DNA from: Chara braunii
Taxonomy: Eukaryota > Streptophyta > Charophyceae > Charales > Characeae
Assembly: GCA_003427395.1 (NCBI GenBank)
Contig: BFEA01000148.1
Span: 1,487,149-1,510,958 of the forward strand
DNA length: 23,810 nt
Direction: 5' to 3'
Positions within the stretch are counted from its first letter, which is position 1; the number at the start of each line of letters is the position of its first letter. The translations under genes and the position numbers were made by a program. The notes beneath the pieces are model-generated. The model searched no databases and was not told the origin of the DNA. It worked only from the letters and a program-made list of their open reading frames with translations. Shown piece by piece: positions 1 to 9,095 of this stretch.

Positions 1-13
1 GGGGGGGGGGGGG
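1..13. repeat. Poly-G homopolymer at the window edge
   Basis: Thirteen G residues open the window. Other G/C homopolymers occur at 17848-17874 and around 21200-21260. Such tracts are real in some genomes but also tend to mark sequencing or gap-filling trouble, so the left edge should be treated with caution. Confidence 0.8.
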
Positions 14-191
14 AACAACGCAACCTGTACTCGATCGGACATGAACGGCGGGTATGTGACACGCACCTGTACAGTACATGGTACAACTTAAAAATGAAAA
101 AAAAAAAAACAGCACAACTAAAAACAAAACGAGCCACTTGGTTGTTTAAAACGACCAAGTGAGCATGCCAACTGATAGGCTCTCATGCCGG

Positions 192-310
192 TCTGTGGCG
201 ATGACCGTGATGCTGATCCACCCCTGACTATGTCCCTTTTTCCTTTCTGTGGCGATGACCGTGATGCTGAGTTATGCTGATTCACCCCTGACTATGTCCC
301 TTTTTACTTT
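192..310. repeat. Two-copy tandem repeat, about 54-65 bp
   Basis: A block beginning TCTGTGGCGATGACCGTGAT at 192 recurs at 246, and both copies run on to a shared CACCCCTGACTATGTCCCTTTTT segment. The second copy carries an extra internal GCTGA-type duplication of about 11 bp. No coding frame is supported. Confidence 0.85.
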
Positions 311-364
311 CTGGACATTACTTGCTCATGGTTATCTGGGCTTCCACCTACAGTTCACAGTAGT

Positions 365-503
365 AGTCTGGGATTCAACGTATAGAGTCTAGGAATAGTC
401 TGCGCTTCGACGTATAGCATCTAGGATTAGTCTATACTTCCATCTATATAGGCTATAGTATCCAAGTATTGGTCTGGGATTTCCACGTATAGCATCCAGG
501 ATT
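365..503. repeat. Minisatellite, four units of about 32 bp
   Basis: Units start at 365, 397, 429 and 471. Each opens with AGTCT or GGTCT, carries a CGTATAG core (degenerate in unit 3) and, except in unit 3, closes with a CTAGGATT-like or CCAGGATT sequence. Units 1, 2 and 4 are 32-33 bp; unit 3 is 42 bp and the most diverged. Confidence 0.8.
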
Positions 504-543
504 AGTCAGTCTGATGTATTCAACTTCTGTAGCAGGCATTTTG

Positions 544-579
544 TACGACACACGATATCATTACGACACACGATATCAT
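544..579. repeat. Perfect 18-bp tandem duplication
   Basis: TACGACACACGATATCAT occurs twice back to back (544-561 and 562-579) with no mismatch, suggesting a recent duplication. Each copy contains the palindrome GATATC. Confidence 0.9.
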
Positions 580-1410
580 AATGACAAGAGTTTTTGAGTT
601 GAGCGGGGCTGTAGTGTCAGTCAGTGGCTGCTGAAATGTCAGAAATGCCACATCCACTTCTCCCCGCTTTCTTCACCACCTTCCTCGCTTGTCTTGTATT
701 TTCTTGTGCGTGTAGGACGTAGCAGGCTGTCTTGGACACAACCTCTGAGTAGTAGTTGCTATGGGAGATGTATTGCAGGCCCTATGGAGAGCCAAGTTCA
801 CTCAAAAAAGATGTGGCGCAACTTTTTGACTCTTTACCACCCTTCAGCCTGAACGGGCTTGTCACTCACGCCCACAGCAGACCAGCGCACTCGTCATTCC
901 GAGGTCTCGTGAGCCCCACTTGGTCTGTACTGGTTGTTCCCATGTAGCTGTCGGAGCTGAGCGCAACTTCACAACAGAAAGAAGCCCATATATACCTCAC
1001 CACCTCTTCCACTAATTCAAGACAACTTCACTTAGTGACTACCGAAATTCAGGAGTCAAGTGTCAAGACTCGAGACTTGTACCAAGCCCACTGTGACACT
1101 CCTCGTCGAGTCTCGTTCTCTGCACCTCCCACTGCTTGGTACTTGGAACCTATTCCTTAGCTTGGGTACCAGTGTACCACTCTGCCAGTCGACGCAGTCG
1201 TTGGTTGTCCAGTAGCTCTGGAGTCCATTTCCTCCGTGACAGCAGCCTCTTGCCAATAAGTTGCTATGATAAGAAGGGAGACGTGCTCAGTCCACTGGGC
1301 CAGCTTTACACAATGATCTGAGATTCTGCTGCTGAGTCACAGCTTGAACTCAAACAGGCTTAGTACGTAACGACTTGGCTATTTGATAGTTAAGGACACA
1401 GTGACTGTGA
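580..1410. other. Intergenic stretch, no gene supported
   Basis: Short open frames exist on both strands, but none is longer than about 70 codons, none resembles a known family, and none has paired splice sites that I could connect. I see no RNA gene here. Confidence 0.5.
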
Positions 1411-1474
1411 ATCATTGTTGGTTCTGACTGGGGTCATCATTGGTTCTAACTGGGGTCTTTTTTTTTTTTTTTTT
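1411..1474. repeat. Two-copy 22-25 bp repeat ending in a T-run
   Basis: ATCATTGTTGGTTCTGACTG and its near copy ATCATTGGTTCTAACTG lie in tandem, each followed by GGGTC. The second copy runs directly into a 17-base T homopolymer (1458-1474). Confidence 0.75.
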
Positions 1475-1517
1475 GCCTGTCTTCTTCTTGGAAGCACAGA
1501 CTGCATGAGCAACTTCT

Positions 1518-1690
1518 ATGTCATGGTGTAAATGCAGCGATGAGCAGTTCGCAGATTTTAATATGTCATATGCTGTAAATGCAGCGATGATCAGTTCGCA
1601 GCGTTTATTTCATATGGTGGTGTGAATGCAGCGATAAGCATTTTGCAGCTTTCATGTCATCTGGTGTAAATGCAGCGATGAGCAGCTGTT
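1518..1690. repeat. Minisatellite, four units of about 47 bp
   Basis: The core AATGCAGCGA occurs at 1531, 1578, 1625 and 1669, giving spacings of 47, 47 and 44 bp. Flanking words (GTCAT.TGGTGT before; GA.CAG.TCGCAG after) are also shared, so this is a true period-47 array with scattered substitutions. No host gene is associated with it. Confidence 0.9.
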
Positions 1691-1854
1691 TGACTTTTTC
1701 CCCTTTGAAATTCGTTTTGAACCCCTTTTCTCCTTCTAGACAAAGCGAAGATTGGGGTGGGGTTGCACCGTTGCAGCATGTTGTGCCTGCAGCATGTAAT
1801 AACCATCTGACCACCATCAGAGGGCCTGACTGAGGCCTTACCAAGACTGTCACT

Positions 1855-1912
1855 TATCTTTCTTTCTTTCTTTTTTTCTTTTTTTTTTTCTTTTTTTTTT
1901 CTTTTTTTTTTG
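1855..1912. repeat. T-rich low-complexity tract
   Basis: Runs of T are interrupted by single C residues, starting with a TTTC-repeat segment. It could be the reverse-strand tail of an old retroposon, but no attached element body can be recognised. Confidence 0.8.
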
Positions 1913-2378
1913 TTTTCTGTGTCACTTATCTAGAGTTCGGTGATGAGAAATTCCCTTATTAGATGGTGGGCACTCCATTTGTGGCTTTGGAATCTAGCTT
2001 AGTATTGGCCTTGGAAAGGGTACTAGTATCTTGCGTTCTTTGAAGCTGATGACAACGTTGGGGGCTTACTCCCTTAACAAAAACAAGCCGGACGTTTATG
2101 GCTTCACGTGCTGCAGTGGAGCATGTATAGCCATATAGAATGCGAAGTTGCCCTTCGAGGCTGAAGGAACAGAGGAATACAAAGCTGAATGCACGTAGTA
2201 ACCGAGATGGGTCATGTGCATGCTGTGCTGCGTGTTTCACATCACTGGGAAAGTATATGATGCATATATCAGAGAAGCTTGTACAGATGTTTTTTCCCAA
2301 GCTAGAAGATAAAAGAGATTGAAATTATTATTTGCTTCGATGAGAGTATGTGAGAGTGGACCAGGAGTACACTTGAGA

Positions 2379-2509
2379 TTTCCAAGGCAGGTATTGTCCC
2401 GTGTCCACAATGCATCCAATGCAGATAGCTTGAGAGGATATCTGCACAGGTCTGTGCATTCACAGATTTTCAAGGCAGATATTGTCCACAATGCATCCAA
2501 GCACAGAAA
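2379..2509. repeat. Direct repeat of about 45 bp, copies 86 bp apart
   Basis: A segment with TCCAAGGCAGGTATTGTCC at about 2380 recurs as TTCAAGGCAGATATTGTCC at about 2466. Both are followed by CACAATGCATCCAA, after an extra CGTGTC in the first copy only. Confidence 0.8.
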
Positions 2510-2539
2510 CTGTTCTTCGCGGTTTGCCCGTGGTGTGCA

Positions 2540-2615
2540 ATCGACTCCCATGCCCTGGTGATTATCTCCACCATGCAACTGACTCCCTTGCCCTGGCGAC
2601 TATCTCCTCCGACCA
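2540..2615. repeat. Two-copy tandem repeat of about 38 bp
   Basis: CGACTCCCATGCCCTGG..ATTATCTCC is followed by TGACTCCCTTGCCCTGG..ACTATCTCC. It abuts the (CT)n microsatellite and the left retroelement repeat, so this area is rich in replication-slippage products. Confidence 0.75.
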
Positions 2616-2627
2616 CAGCAGCCTGCA

Positions 2628-2629
<2 letters not shown>

Positions 2630-2686
<57 letters not shown>
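2630..2686. repeat. (CT)n microsatellite, about 28 units
   Basis: An uninterrupted CT dinucleotide run. It ends exactly where similarity between the left and right retroelement repeats begins, so it defines or obscures the left element boundary. Confidence 0.95.
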
Positions 2687-2690
<4 letters not shown>

Positions 2691-3056
2691 GCCTTGTGTA
2701 AAGTCTTGAGGGCCTCCCGGCCGCACTCAGACCCAGGCCAAGGGGGGAAATAATGCCACGTAAAGATTCAGGGCCTGGATGAGATACAGTTGGCCAAGTC
2801 AACTGTTGGAGATTCCAACAGTAAAGTCAAAGTGTACCCAGCCCAGGCCGCCGGTCAGACACACATTTGTTTGTATGCAGGTACCCAAACACCGTCAGGT
2901 CCAAGGGGAAGTCTGCAACTGTACACAATCCAGGCCCTCAGCTGTGAGTCAATCTGAACGACTGTGAGGAGGGGACCTGAGGCCAGATAGCGTCAACAAA
3001 CACTACAAATGGGCTGGTCTTTAGGTGGTCAACATTCAGTCTTGCTATTGTGCTTG
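2686..3056 (+). repeat. Left terminal repeat (5' LTR candidate)
   Basis: It matches 10521-10888 from TGTATGCC through a shared TTCAGTCTTGCTAT. A polypurine-like AAGGGGGGAAA lies inside it at 2740-2750, just before TGCCACG at 2754, so the true LTR may begin at 2754. The first 68 bp would then be internal sequence that normally precedes a 3' LTR. Similarity stops near 3056, where TGGCGCTGG (3057-3065) is a weak primer-binding-site candidate because it starts with TGG, the complement of a tRNA CCA end. The usual CA terminus is not evident. Confidence 0.75.
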
Positions 3057-3724
3057 TGGCGCTGGTTAAGAAAGAGATCGGGACCGCTGATGTGGAGCAT
3101 TGATTGTGGCAGGGCATGGTCTGACGTGGCACATACCTGTGTTGCAATTGCCTGTTGTTGAAGCGCTGCATGCTTACCAGTGTTGAGTGTGAAGCATACA
3201 TGCACTGCAAACGTGGCATCCTCCTCTCGTAGGCCTTTCGGTCCTTGACGCCGACGTGGCAGACCTGCTGCGTTGGCATGCCAGGGGTGACACGTGGCAT
3301 GCATACACGCTGCTGAGGGTGAAGTGTCGAGTATGCACTTGTGTGCTGGCAGACGGTATGGCTTCACGCTTTGCTGTAGTGTCGCGTGCTGGCCTTGATT
3401 GGTTGCATTGCTTCTGCAGGTGGTACAGCCATAGTAGAGGAAAGCTAACCATTGATTGTGTTGTTGTGTTGGCTGACTCGCTTACCTGTGGTTGTTATGT
3501 GGTGGTTGTATACCCACGAGTGTGTTGTTGTCTTGATAACACTGGTCGTGGCTGCGGTACCCGTAAACTTGCTGTATTAGACAGCTGAAGCTAGATCAAG
3601 AAATTGATTTCTGTTTTCTGAATTGTTGTTTATTTCTTGCTGTTCAATAGTTGGAAACCGGTGTGACTGTGAAATTTATTACTGATTTGTTATTATTTAT
3701 TGTGCGGAAAAAACATTACTGAAG
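3057..3724 (+). other. Retroelement 5' leader, no gene supported
   Basis: This lies between the left terminal repeat and the first gag-like frame. It is TG/GT-rich with several GACGTGGC-like words. The right repeat's downstream flank does not match it clearly. Short frames occur on both strands but none resembles a protein family. A/T-rich sequence at 3600-3720 precedes the gag start. Confidence 0.5.
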
Positions 3725-4769
3725 ATGTATTATCTTTGGAACTCTCTGTGTTTCTCCATCTTGGCTCGTTTCATTCCGTACTTCCTCTTACCTGTCTCTT
3801 TCACCTTCTTTGCTGACGAGGAGGGTGCAGTCGAAACACGTGGTCAAATCGAAGCCAGACGACAGCTGATGCTGGACCGTCTTCAACGGCTACTGAATGA
3901 GCTGCACGACGCTGGAGCCATGGCTGAACAGCACGTACGCAGCCAGTTCAATATGTGTGCTGCAGAAACCGAAGTGAAAGAGGATGCAACGGTTGTTCAG
4001 ATGATGGATGCCAGTGCGAGGGTGTAGCGGACGATTGATCAGGGCTGAATGACCCTTGATCAATGTGTCGCCAAGGAGTTGGCGAAGATTGTTGGGGGCG
4101 AGCCAAAAGAAGAACGGGAAGTAAAAGAAGAAAGAAGGGAAGAAGTAAAAGAAGAAAGAAGGGAAGAAGTAAAAGAAGAAAGAAGGGAAGTAGTAAGAAT
4201 GTTAGAAATGAATGAGAATGCAATGCTGGCAAACATTAAACAATTGGAAAAAGCGTTGAATGCGGAAAAACAAAGGATGGATAGCAAGAAATAAAATAGA
4301 AGAAATTAAACAACAATTTCACTTTGAAGAAACTGAAACTAACCTTGCATCTGTCCTTCACAACTTGATGGCGGCACACTTAAAAATAAAGATTGATCAA
4401 AACACTGCTGCGTTAGAAGCAGTGACGAAAGTAGTAAAAGGAAAGGGAAAGATGTCAGTTGAGGAAGAGGCCAAGGGGGAAGAAAAGATAGGACCCTAGG
4501 ACAAGTTGCTGAAAGATGCAATGAAGAAAGTGACAATGGAAAGACCCGGCCCTCGAAGAAAGAATCTGAGGAACCGGAAGAGAAGAAGGGATCACCCACT
4601 GAGAAGAAAGAAGAACCGGTGAAAGAAGTCAAGAAACCAAAGAGAAAAGAAAAGGTTAAGATGAAACTACCATTCACATATAACAACAAGAAGGATGAAA
4701 ACTACTTGTTATGGGTTGCCGAAATCCAGACTTACTGTTGCACCGCTCCAGTTGAGCCTGAAAGCCAGG
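3725..4769 (+). pseudogene. gag, N-terminal part, disrupted
   Basis: Open segments at 3725-4027, 4049-4294, 4260-4499 and 4619-4769 together read as a lysine/glutamate-rich, coiled-coil-like N-terminus ending in a segment with LPFTYNNKKDENYLLWV. That ending matches the start of a Ty3/gypsy retrotransposon Gag domain. Stops at 4025, 4292 and 4497 and a frame change near 4270 break it. The internal VKEERREE repeat is coded by a 24-bp tandem repeat. The frame is cut at 4769 by an insertion and resumes at 5767. The start at 3725 is simply the first ATG and may not be the original one. Confidence 0.7.
4121..4192 (+). repeat. Three 24-bp units coding VKEERREE
   Basis: Exact units at 4121-4144 and 4145-4168, and a nearly exact one at 4169-4192. 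The 24-bp period keeps the reading frame, adding eight charged residues per unit to the Gag coiled-coil region. This indicates expansion within a coding sequence, before or after loss of function. Confidence 0.95.
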
Positions 4770-5148
4770 AGATTTTTTTTTTTTTTTTTTTTTTTTTTTC
4801 CTAGGAGCATTAGCGTCGGCGGGGAATCCCGTCTCGCAGCTTGAAGCCCTTTGTCATGGACGGCGGACGATGCTGGTAATGGATGTTTTTTTTTTTTTTT
4901 CTCCTTGTTCTTTTTTTTCTACTTAGAAAAAAAAAAAAAAAAAAAAAACTTAAACGAAGTTAAATAAACAAACGGCCAACCTTGAGGTCGGGCCATAGTG
5001 ACATCTGTGTCCACAACAACACTCCTCAAAGCAACGCTCTTGTAACAAAAGCTTTTTTTTTTTTTACAAAAGCTAAAACCACGGTCAACAAAAACCGCGG
5101 GGCGAGCGACAATCGAACCCAATCCCCGAACTTGACCCAAAAATCATG

Positions 5149-5150
<2 letters not shown>

Positions 5151-5185
<35 letters not shown>

Positions 5186-5301
5186 GAAAACTCCCACAGA
5201 ATAGGTACGGGTGTTGGTAAGACCAGACACCACTAGCATTCGTCAGGGGCTCCATCTATTGGTGGGGAGCGGCACCTGTTGGAAATCGGGTCCAACGTCC
5301 C
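5151..5301 (-). repeat. LINE-tail repeat, copy A (antisense)
   Basis: Positions 5248-5301 are the reverse complement of a 54-bp motif also present at 16904-16957 and 21067-21121. A second shared block, GGTAAGACCAGACACC (5217-5232), and a poly-T run at 5151-5184 match the order motif, GGTGTCTGCTCTTACC, poly-A seen in copy B. This is a retroposed 3' end lying in minus orientation. Confidence 0.8.
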
Positions 5302-5518
5302 CATTATTACAAAAATTGTTTGTAGAGACATTTAGGAAGGTGACAGAAAGACAACAGAAAGATGACAGAAGGCTGCAGAGGCTGCAGATGTGTGATATGG
5401 TATGACTTGTCTAAGAGAGACCTATTCTACAGCTTTGGAGCGGTTGCCCAGGGAGGTGGGCGCTCAGAATGGTAGTAGTCGCGGGATTCGTGACAGTCAA
5501 TCTTCCTTTTGGTCACAC

Positions 5519-5645
5519 GTTTGCCATTGCAAGCAACCTGTCCCTCCATTTTCCCCGCCACCTCCCTTTATTGAGTGGTTACGCCTTTGCCACTGTAGGC
5601 AACCTGTCCCCTCTTTTCCCCCGCCGCGTCCCTTTGTTGAGCTGG
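5519..5645. repeat. Two-copy tandem repeat of about 65 bp
   Basis: TTTGCCATTGCAAGCAACCTGTCC and TTTGCCACTGTAGGCAACCTGTCC head two adjacent units. Each continues into a pyrimidine-rich stretch and CCCTTT.TTGAG. It lies inside the insertion that splits gag. Confidence 0.85.
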
Positions 5646-5766
5646 AGTGTAGGTCCAGCCTCACCAGCTCGATCCCCAAGGCGTTAATGTCCTCTGGTCC
5701 CCTGGCTGCTGCTGTTTGTTGCGATTGCCTCCCAGTCTAGACATCCACATTTCCTATCCACACTTC

Positions 5767-6637
5767 GTAGCCTTCTCCACGTCGTGTTTGGGGGGAGTAC
5801 CTAAGGAGTGGGTGTTGTCCGAAGCCAACGTTGCTGGCTTCGAGGATATAGGTGAGTGGGCTAAGACCCCGACGTTGAGGCAGTTTCTCCAGAAAATTAT
5901 GGAGAGATTCTTCGGCAAGACCATGGATGGCTGACAAAGCCTTCGACGGATTCCCCACAATCCGCCAGAAACGTTGGTCACGTGAGGTTGACCGTCTTCT
6001 GCAGGTACCCGGGTTGAACTTGCAGGACAACCAGGTCCTATACATATCTTCACACGCACTGCTCGAGCCCATTCGTGGACAGCTCGTGGCCGAATCGAAG
6101 TCTGGTAAGTACAGTTATTGACAATTTTGCGATGTCGCTCTCCAACGGGAGCAGATGACTGCTCGGGTCAAAGGTACTTACGCTTCGGTAGTGAAGTCGG
6201 GACCAGTTGGTGGGTACAGTAAGAGGGTCCTCTGGCGGCAAAAGCGCCAGGACCATATCCTTGTTGTATTTGATGAAGAGACCGTAGAAAAACTACCCCT
6301 TGATGAGTCCGAGGGAGGAGTAGCTAGTGGCGGCAACGAGTCTGGGAAGGGTGACGTCACTATCGTAATGGCCAACAAGGGAAGCCAGAACCAGTGGAAG
6401 AAGAAGAAGAGGCCACGCTCGTTCCCCGAGCATCCCGACATTGCGTTCGGGAAGCCTTGGGAGAAAATGAGAATGACTCATGAGGAATGGCAGTCCAAAA
6501 TGGACAACCGCCAATGCCTCAAATGTGAGACCGTTGGGCATGTGATAGCTCGGTGCCCACTAATTGTAACCCAAAAGCGAGAAGCCAGTAGGAGTGGCAT
6601 CTCCTCCTACCGAGTCGAAGGGTTTAGCCAAAGATAA
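5767..6637 (+). pseudogene. gag, C-terminal part with CCHC zinc knuckle
   Basis: Reading resumes at GTA (5767) in frame 1 as a Gag-like helical domain (KEWVLSEA, LRQFLQKIMERFF) and shifts near 5930 into frame 2 (MADKAFDGF...). One in-frame TGA lies at 6119. A CCHC knuckle spans 6515-6556 with C-x2-C-x4-H-x4-C spacing (QCLKCETVGHVIARC), the nucleic-acid-binding nucleocapsid motif. A basic stretch (KKKKRPR) precedes it. In an intact element this would package the RNA into virus-like particles. Confidence 0.8.
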
Positions 6638-6743
6638 AGGTAAGGCACCAACAACCCCTTTTAACCCCTCGACTCTCAAGGCAGAGGATGACTCTTTTTC
6701 CGCCCATTGTCCAGAACACCCTGACATTGTGCTTTGTTCTGTA

Positions 6744-7311
6744 TCATTGGACGATTCCCTTGACGAACTCGGCAATGAACTCTATAGCACTTCGGAGTTC
6801 GTGGGCGAAGAAAGCTAAGTCTAAGGGTGAGCGCGTAGGTGCCCTGTTAGATCCAGGATCGACGCAGTCTTATATCATAGAGAAGCAATTTGAAAATTGC
6901 ATCTGGGAATGAAGGTAAAGGATTTACCTCGACCTATCACGTCTATGCTGGTTGACAAGAGCACGGCCACTGTCTCTCAATACGTCGATCGTGTTAAGTG
7001 TCATTTCAGGACCTCATTGGACGATTCCCTTGACGAACTCGACAATGAACTTTATAGTACTTCGGAGTTCGTGGGCGAAGAAAGCTAAGTCTAAGGGTGA
7101 GTTAATAATCATGGATATTGAAGTTGCGCGCGTAGGTGCCTTGTTAGATCCAGGATCGACGCGGTCTTATATCATAGAGAACGCAATTTGAAAATTGGAT
7201 CTGGGAATGAAGGTAAAGGATTTACCTCGACCTATCACGTCTATGCTGGTTGACAAGAGCACGACCACTGTCTCTCAATATGTCGATCGTGTTAAGTATC
7301 ATTTCAGGACC
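6744..7311 (+). pseudogene. Aspartic protease region, tandemly duplicated
   Basis: A 270-bp segment (6744-7013) is repeated as 298 bp (7014-7311), both starting TCATTGGACGATTCCCTTGA. Each copy encodes the active-site-like stretch GALLDPGST near 6840-6865 and 7132-7160; the family consensus is D-S/T-G. Copy 1 lacks about 28 bp found in copy 2, just after AAGGGTGAG. Stops flank both copies. The Pro between Asp and Gly is unusual for a catalytic DSG/DTG triad and may be decay or a variant. Confidence 0.7.
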
Positions 7312-7415
7312 AAGGAAGGAAAAAAAATCTTACACGAGAAGCCGGCCCAGAGGTAAGGTTCAAAGATAAAATTGTCAAACTCAAGGACAAAAAGTCCGAA
7401 CTACGTGTTGTAAAG

Positions 7416-8530
7416 TTGTACCATAGGTTTGACTCTGACTCCGCCCTATCTTTTTGCTGTATGAGTTTCCCAGCGTTTTGTTCGATGGTAGTTGAGAAGA
7501 AGTTGGATCAAGAAGTGATGATGGTGTTTGTCAAGCGAGTGAGCGAGTGTTCCTCATCCTATCCACCTTCCATAGAAAACTTCTTGATGAGTATAAAGAC
7601 TTGCAGACAGAGCCGACGGGAATCACTGACCGTGCTATTAAGTACACGATTGAGATTATTCCCGGAACCAAGATTCTCAAGGGTCCCATCTACCGAATGT
7701 CTCCTAGGGAACTTGAGGAACTGTGTAAGCAGCTGCAAGAACTTACTTACAAAGGATGGGTTCACCCTAACTCATCTCGTTATGGTGCACCTGTCTTATT
7801 TGTGCCAAAAAAAAAATGTGAACTTCGTCTATGTATAAATTATCGTGGGCTAAACTCCGTCACTGTGAAAGACGCGGAACCACTTCTGCGTATTGACGAC
7901 TTGTTGGACCAGTTGCAACGCTGCAGGTACTTCAGTAAGATTGATCTAAAGTCGGGGTACCACCAAATCAAGGTGGGTCTTGAAGATCAACATGAGACGA
8001 TTTTCCGAACCAGGTATGATCACTACGAGTTTTTGTGCTTATGCCTTTCGGTTTGACCAATGCACCTGCGACCTTCCAAAGGTCAATGAACGAGTTATTT
8101 CGCCAATGGCTTAATCAATTCGTAGTCGTCTATCTCGATGACATACTAGTGTATAGTAAGATACTAGAAGATCACGAGAAACACCTAAGAAGGGTTTTGC
8201 AGAAGTTGCGCGAGGGCAACTTCAAACTAAAGCCGAAGAAGTCTGAGTTTGCTAAGCCTGAAGTCTTATACTTATGGCATATAGTGAAGGAGGAAGGACT
8301 AAGGCCCGAAAAAAAGAAGATTACAACAATCTGAGATTGACCACAACCTAAGACTATAACTGAGTTAAGATCTTTCCTAGGACTTGCTAGCTACTACAGG
8401 AAGTTTGTTCGAAACTTCTCCTTGATAGCAGCTCCTACGAGAAGACTACTAAAAAAGAAAAAACCTTGGTTGTGGGACAAAGATTGTGAGACATCGTTTA
8501 AAAAGTTAAAGCATGTTCTGACTCACTATC
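7416..8530 (+). pseudogene. Reverse transcriptase domain, frameshifted
   Basis: A leader frame at 7416-7560 passes into frame 2 (7547-8056), which encodes typical Ty3 RT fingers and palm: ITDRAIKYTIEIIPGT, GWVHPNSSRYGAPVLFVPKK, LRLCINYRGLN and YFSKIDLKSGYHQI (first catalytic Asp). A one-base shift near 8035 continues in frame 1 with MPFGLTNAPATFQ and the catalytic YLDD box at about 8133-8146, followed by ILVYS. A TGA at 8332 interrupts the thumb/connection part, after which ELRSFLGLASYYRKFV continues in frame 1. Both catalytic motifs survive, but the frame breaks preclude an active enzyme. Confidence 0.92.
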
Positions 8531-8564
8531 CTGTCTTAAGCGGTGGGTGCTTCTACATGAGCTT

Positions 8565-9095
8565 CATGTAAAGATTGTTGACCCTTATCTTCCTTTCATC
8601 GTCACGACTGACGCAAGTCAGTATGGGATTGGGGTTGTGCTACAGCAGAACGACGGTAAGGGATATAAACCTATTGAGTTTATGTCCCTAAGACTTTCGT
8701 CAGGAAAGTGACCAACTTCACCTATGAAAGAGAATTGTATGCTTTAGCTGCTGCACTAGACACCTAGAAACATTACTCGTTAGGAAGACATTTTACTGTC
8801 TATTCTGATCAGTCTACTTTGAAGTGGATCAAAACTCAACCTAGACTTTCTGTCAAGTTGGTAAGGTGGTCCGCTTTCCTTTATACGTTTGATTTTGAGG
8901 TGAAAACTATCAAAGGTAAGTCTAGCGTGGTTGCGGATGCTTTGTCCAGGCATGCAGATTTCCTTGGAACCATTGTCTCTTACCTCGGTATCGGAAACGA
9001 ACTAAAAAAACATATCCGTAAGGGTTATGGGAGTGATCCTATTTGGAGTCCAATCATTGAGACTCTACGAAAGAACCCTGAGTTATTCCCATAAT
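8565..9095 (+). pseudogene. RNase H domain
   Basis: In frame 3, VTTDASQYGIGVVLQQ carries the first acidic residue. In frame 2, FTYERELYALAAAL carries the Glu and VYSDQSTLKWI the next Asp, followed by the Ty3 hallmark ADALSR (about 8934-8951). A shift near 8700, a stop at about 8765 and a double stop near 9092 break it. In an intact element this domain degrades RNA in RNA-DNA hybrids during reverse transcription. Confidence 0.88.

Larger units (their letters stand above)
4770..5766. mobile_element. About 1 kb nested insertion splitting gag
   Basis: Gag coding stops at 4769 (residues PESQ) and resumes at 5767 (residues VAFSTS). The 997 bp between holds poly-T runs (4773-4799, 4887-4900, 5054-5065, 5151-5184), a poly-A run (4926-4948), an antisense copy of the LINE-tail repeat (5217-5301) and a 65-bp tandem duplication. 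Several poly-T tracts suggest more than one antisense retroposon inserted in succession. On the minus strand GGGTTCGATTG near 5112 resembles a pol III B box, but no matching A box at normal spacing was seen. No clear target-site duplication was found at the outer boundaries. Confidence 0.65.

Noticed and set aside
192-579. CRISPR-like array
   Set aside because: The repeats are contiguous minisatellites with diverged units and no unique spacers, in a eukaryotic setting with no cas genes.
1056-1321. Short overlapping frames of 61-66 codons
   Set aside because: They are opposite-strand chance frames with no family resemblance, splice sites or repeat support.
2470-2802. Minus frame with an Arg-Glu repeat
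   Set aside because: The repeat is a translation of the (CT)n microsatellite, and the rest of the frame covers the LTR-like repeat.
2938-3588. Overlapping frames of 92-120 codons near the left terminal repeat
   Set aside because: They lie antisense to or within the LTR and leader. The one reading VDHLKTSPFVVFV simply mirrors the right LTR.
5100-5125. tRNA-like B box on the minus strand
   Set aside because: GGGTTCGATTG resembles a B box, but no A box at the usual spacing and no cloverleaf could be drawn.
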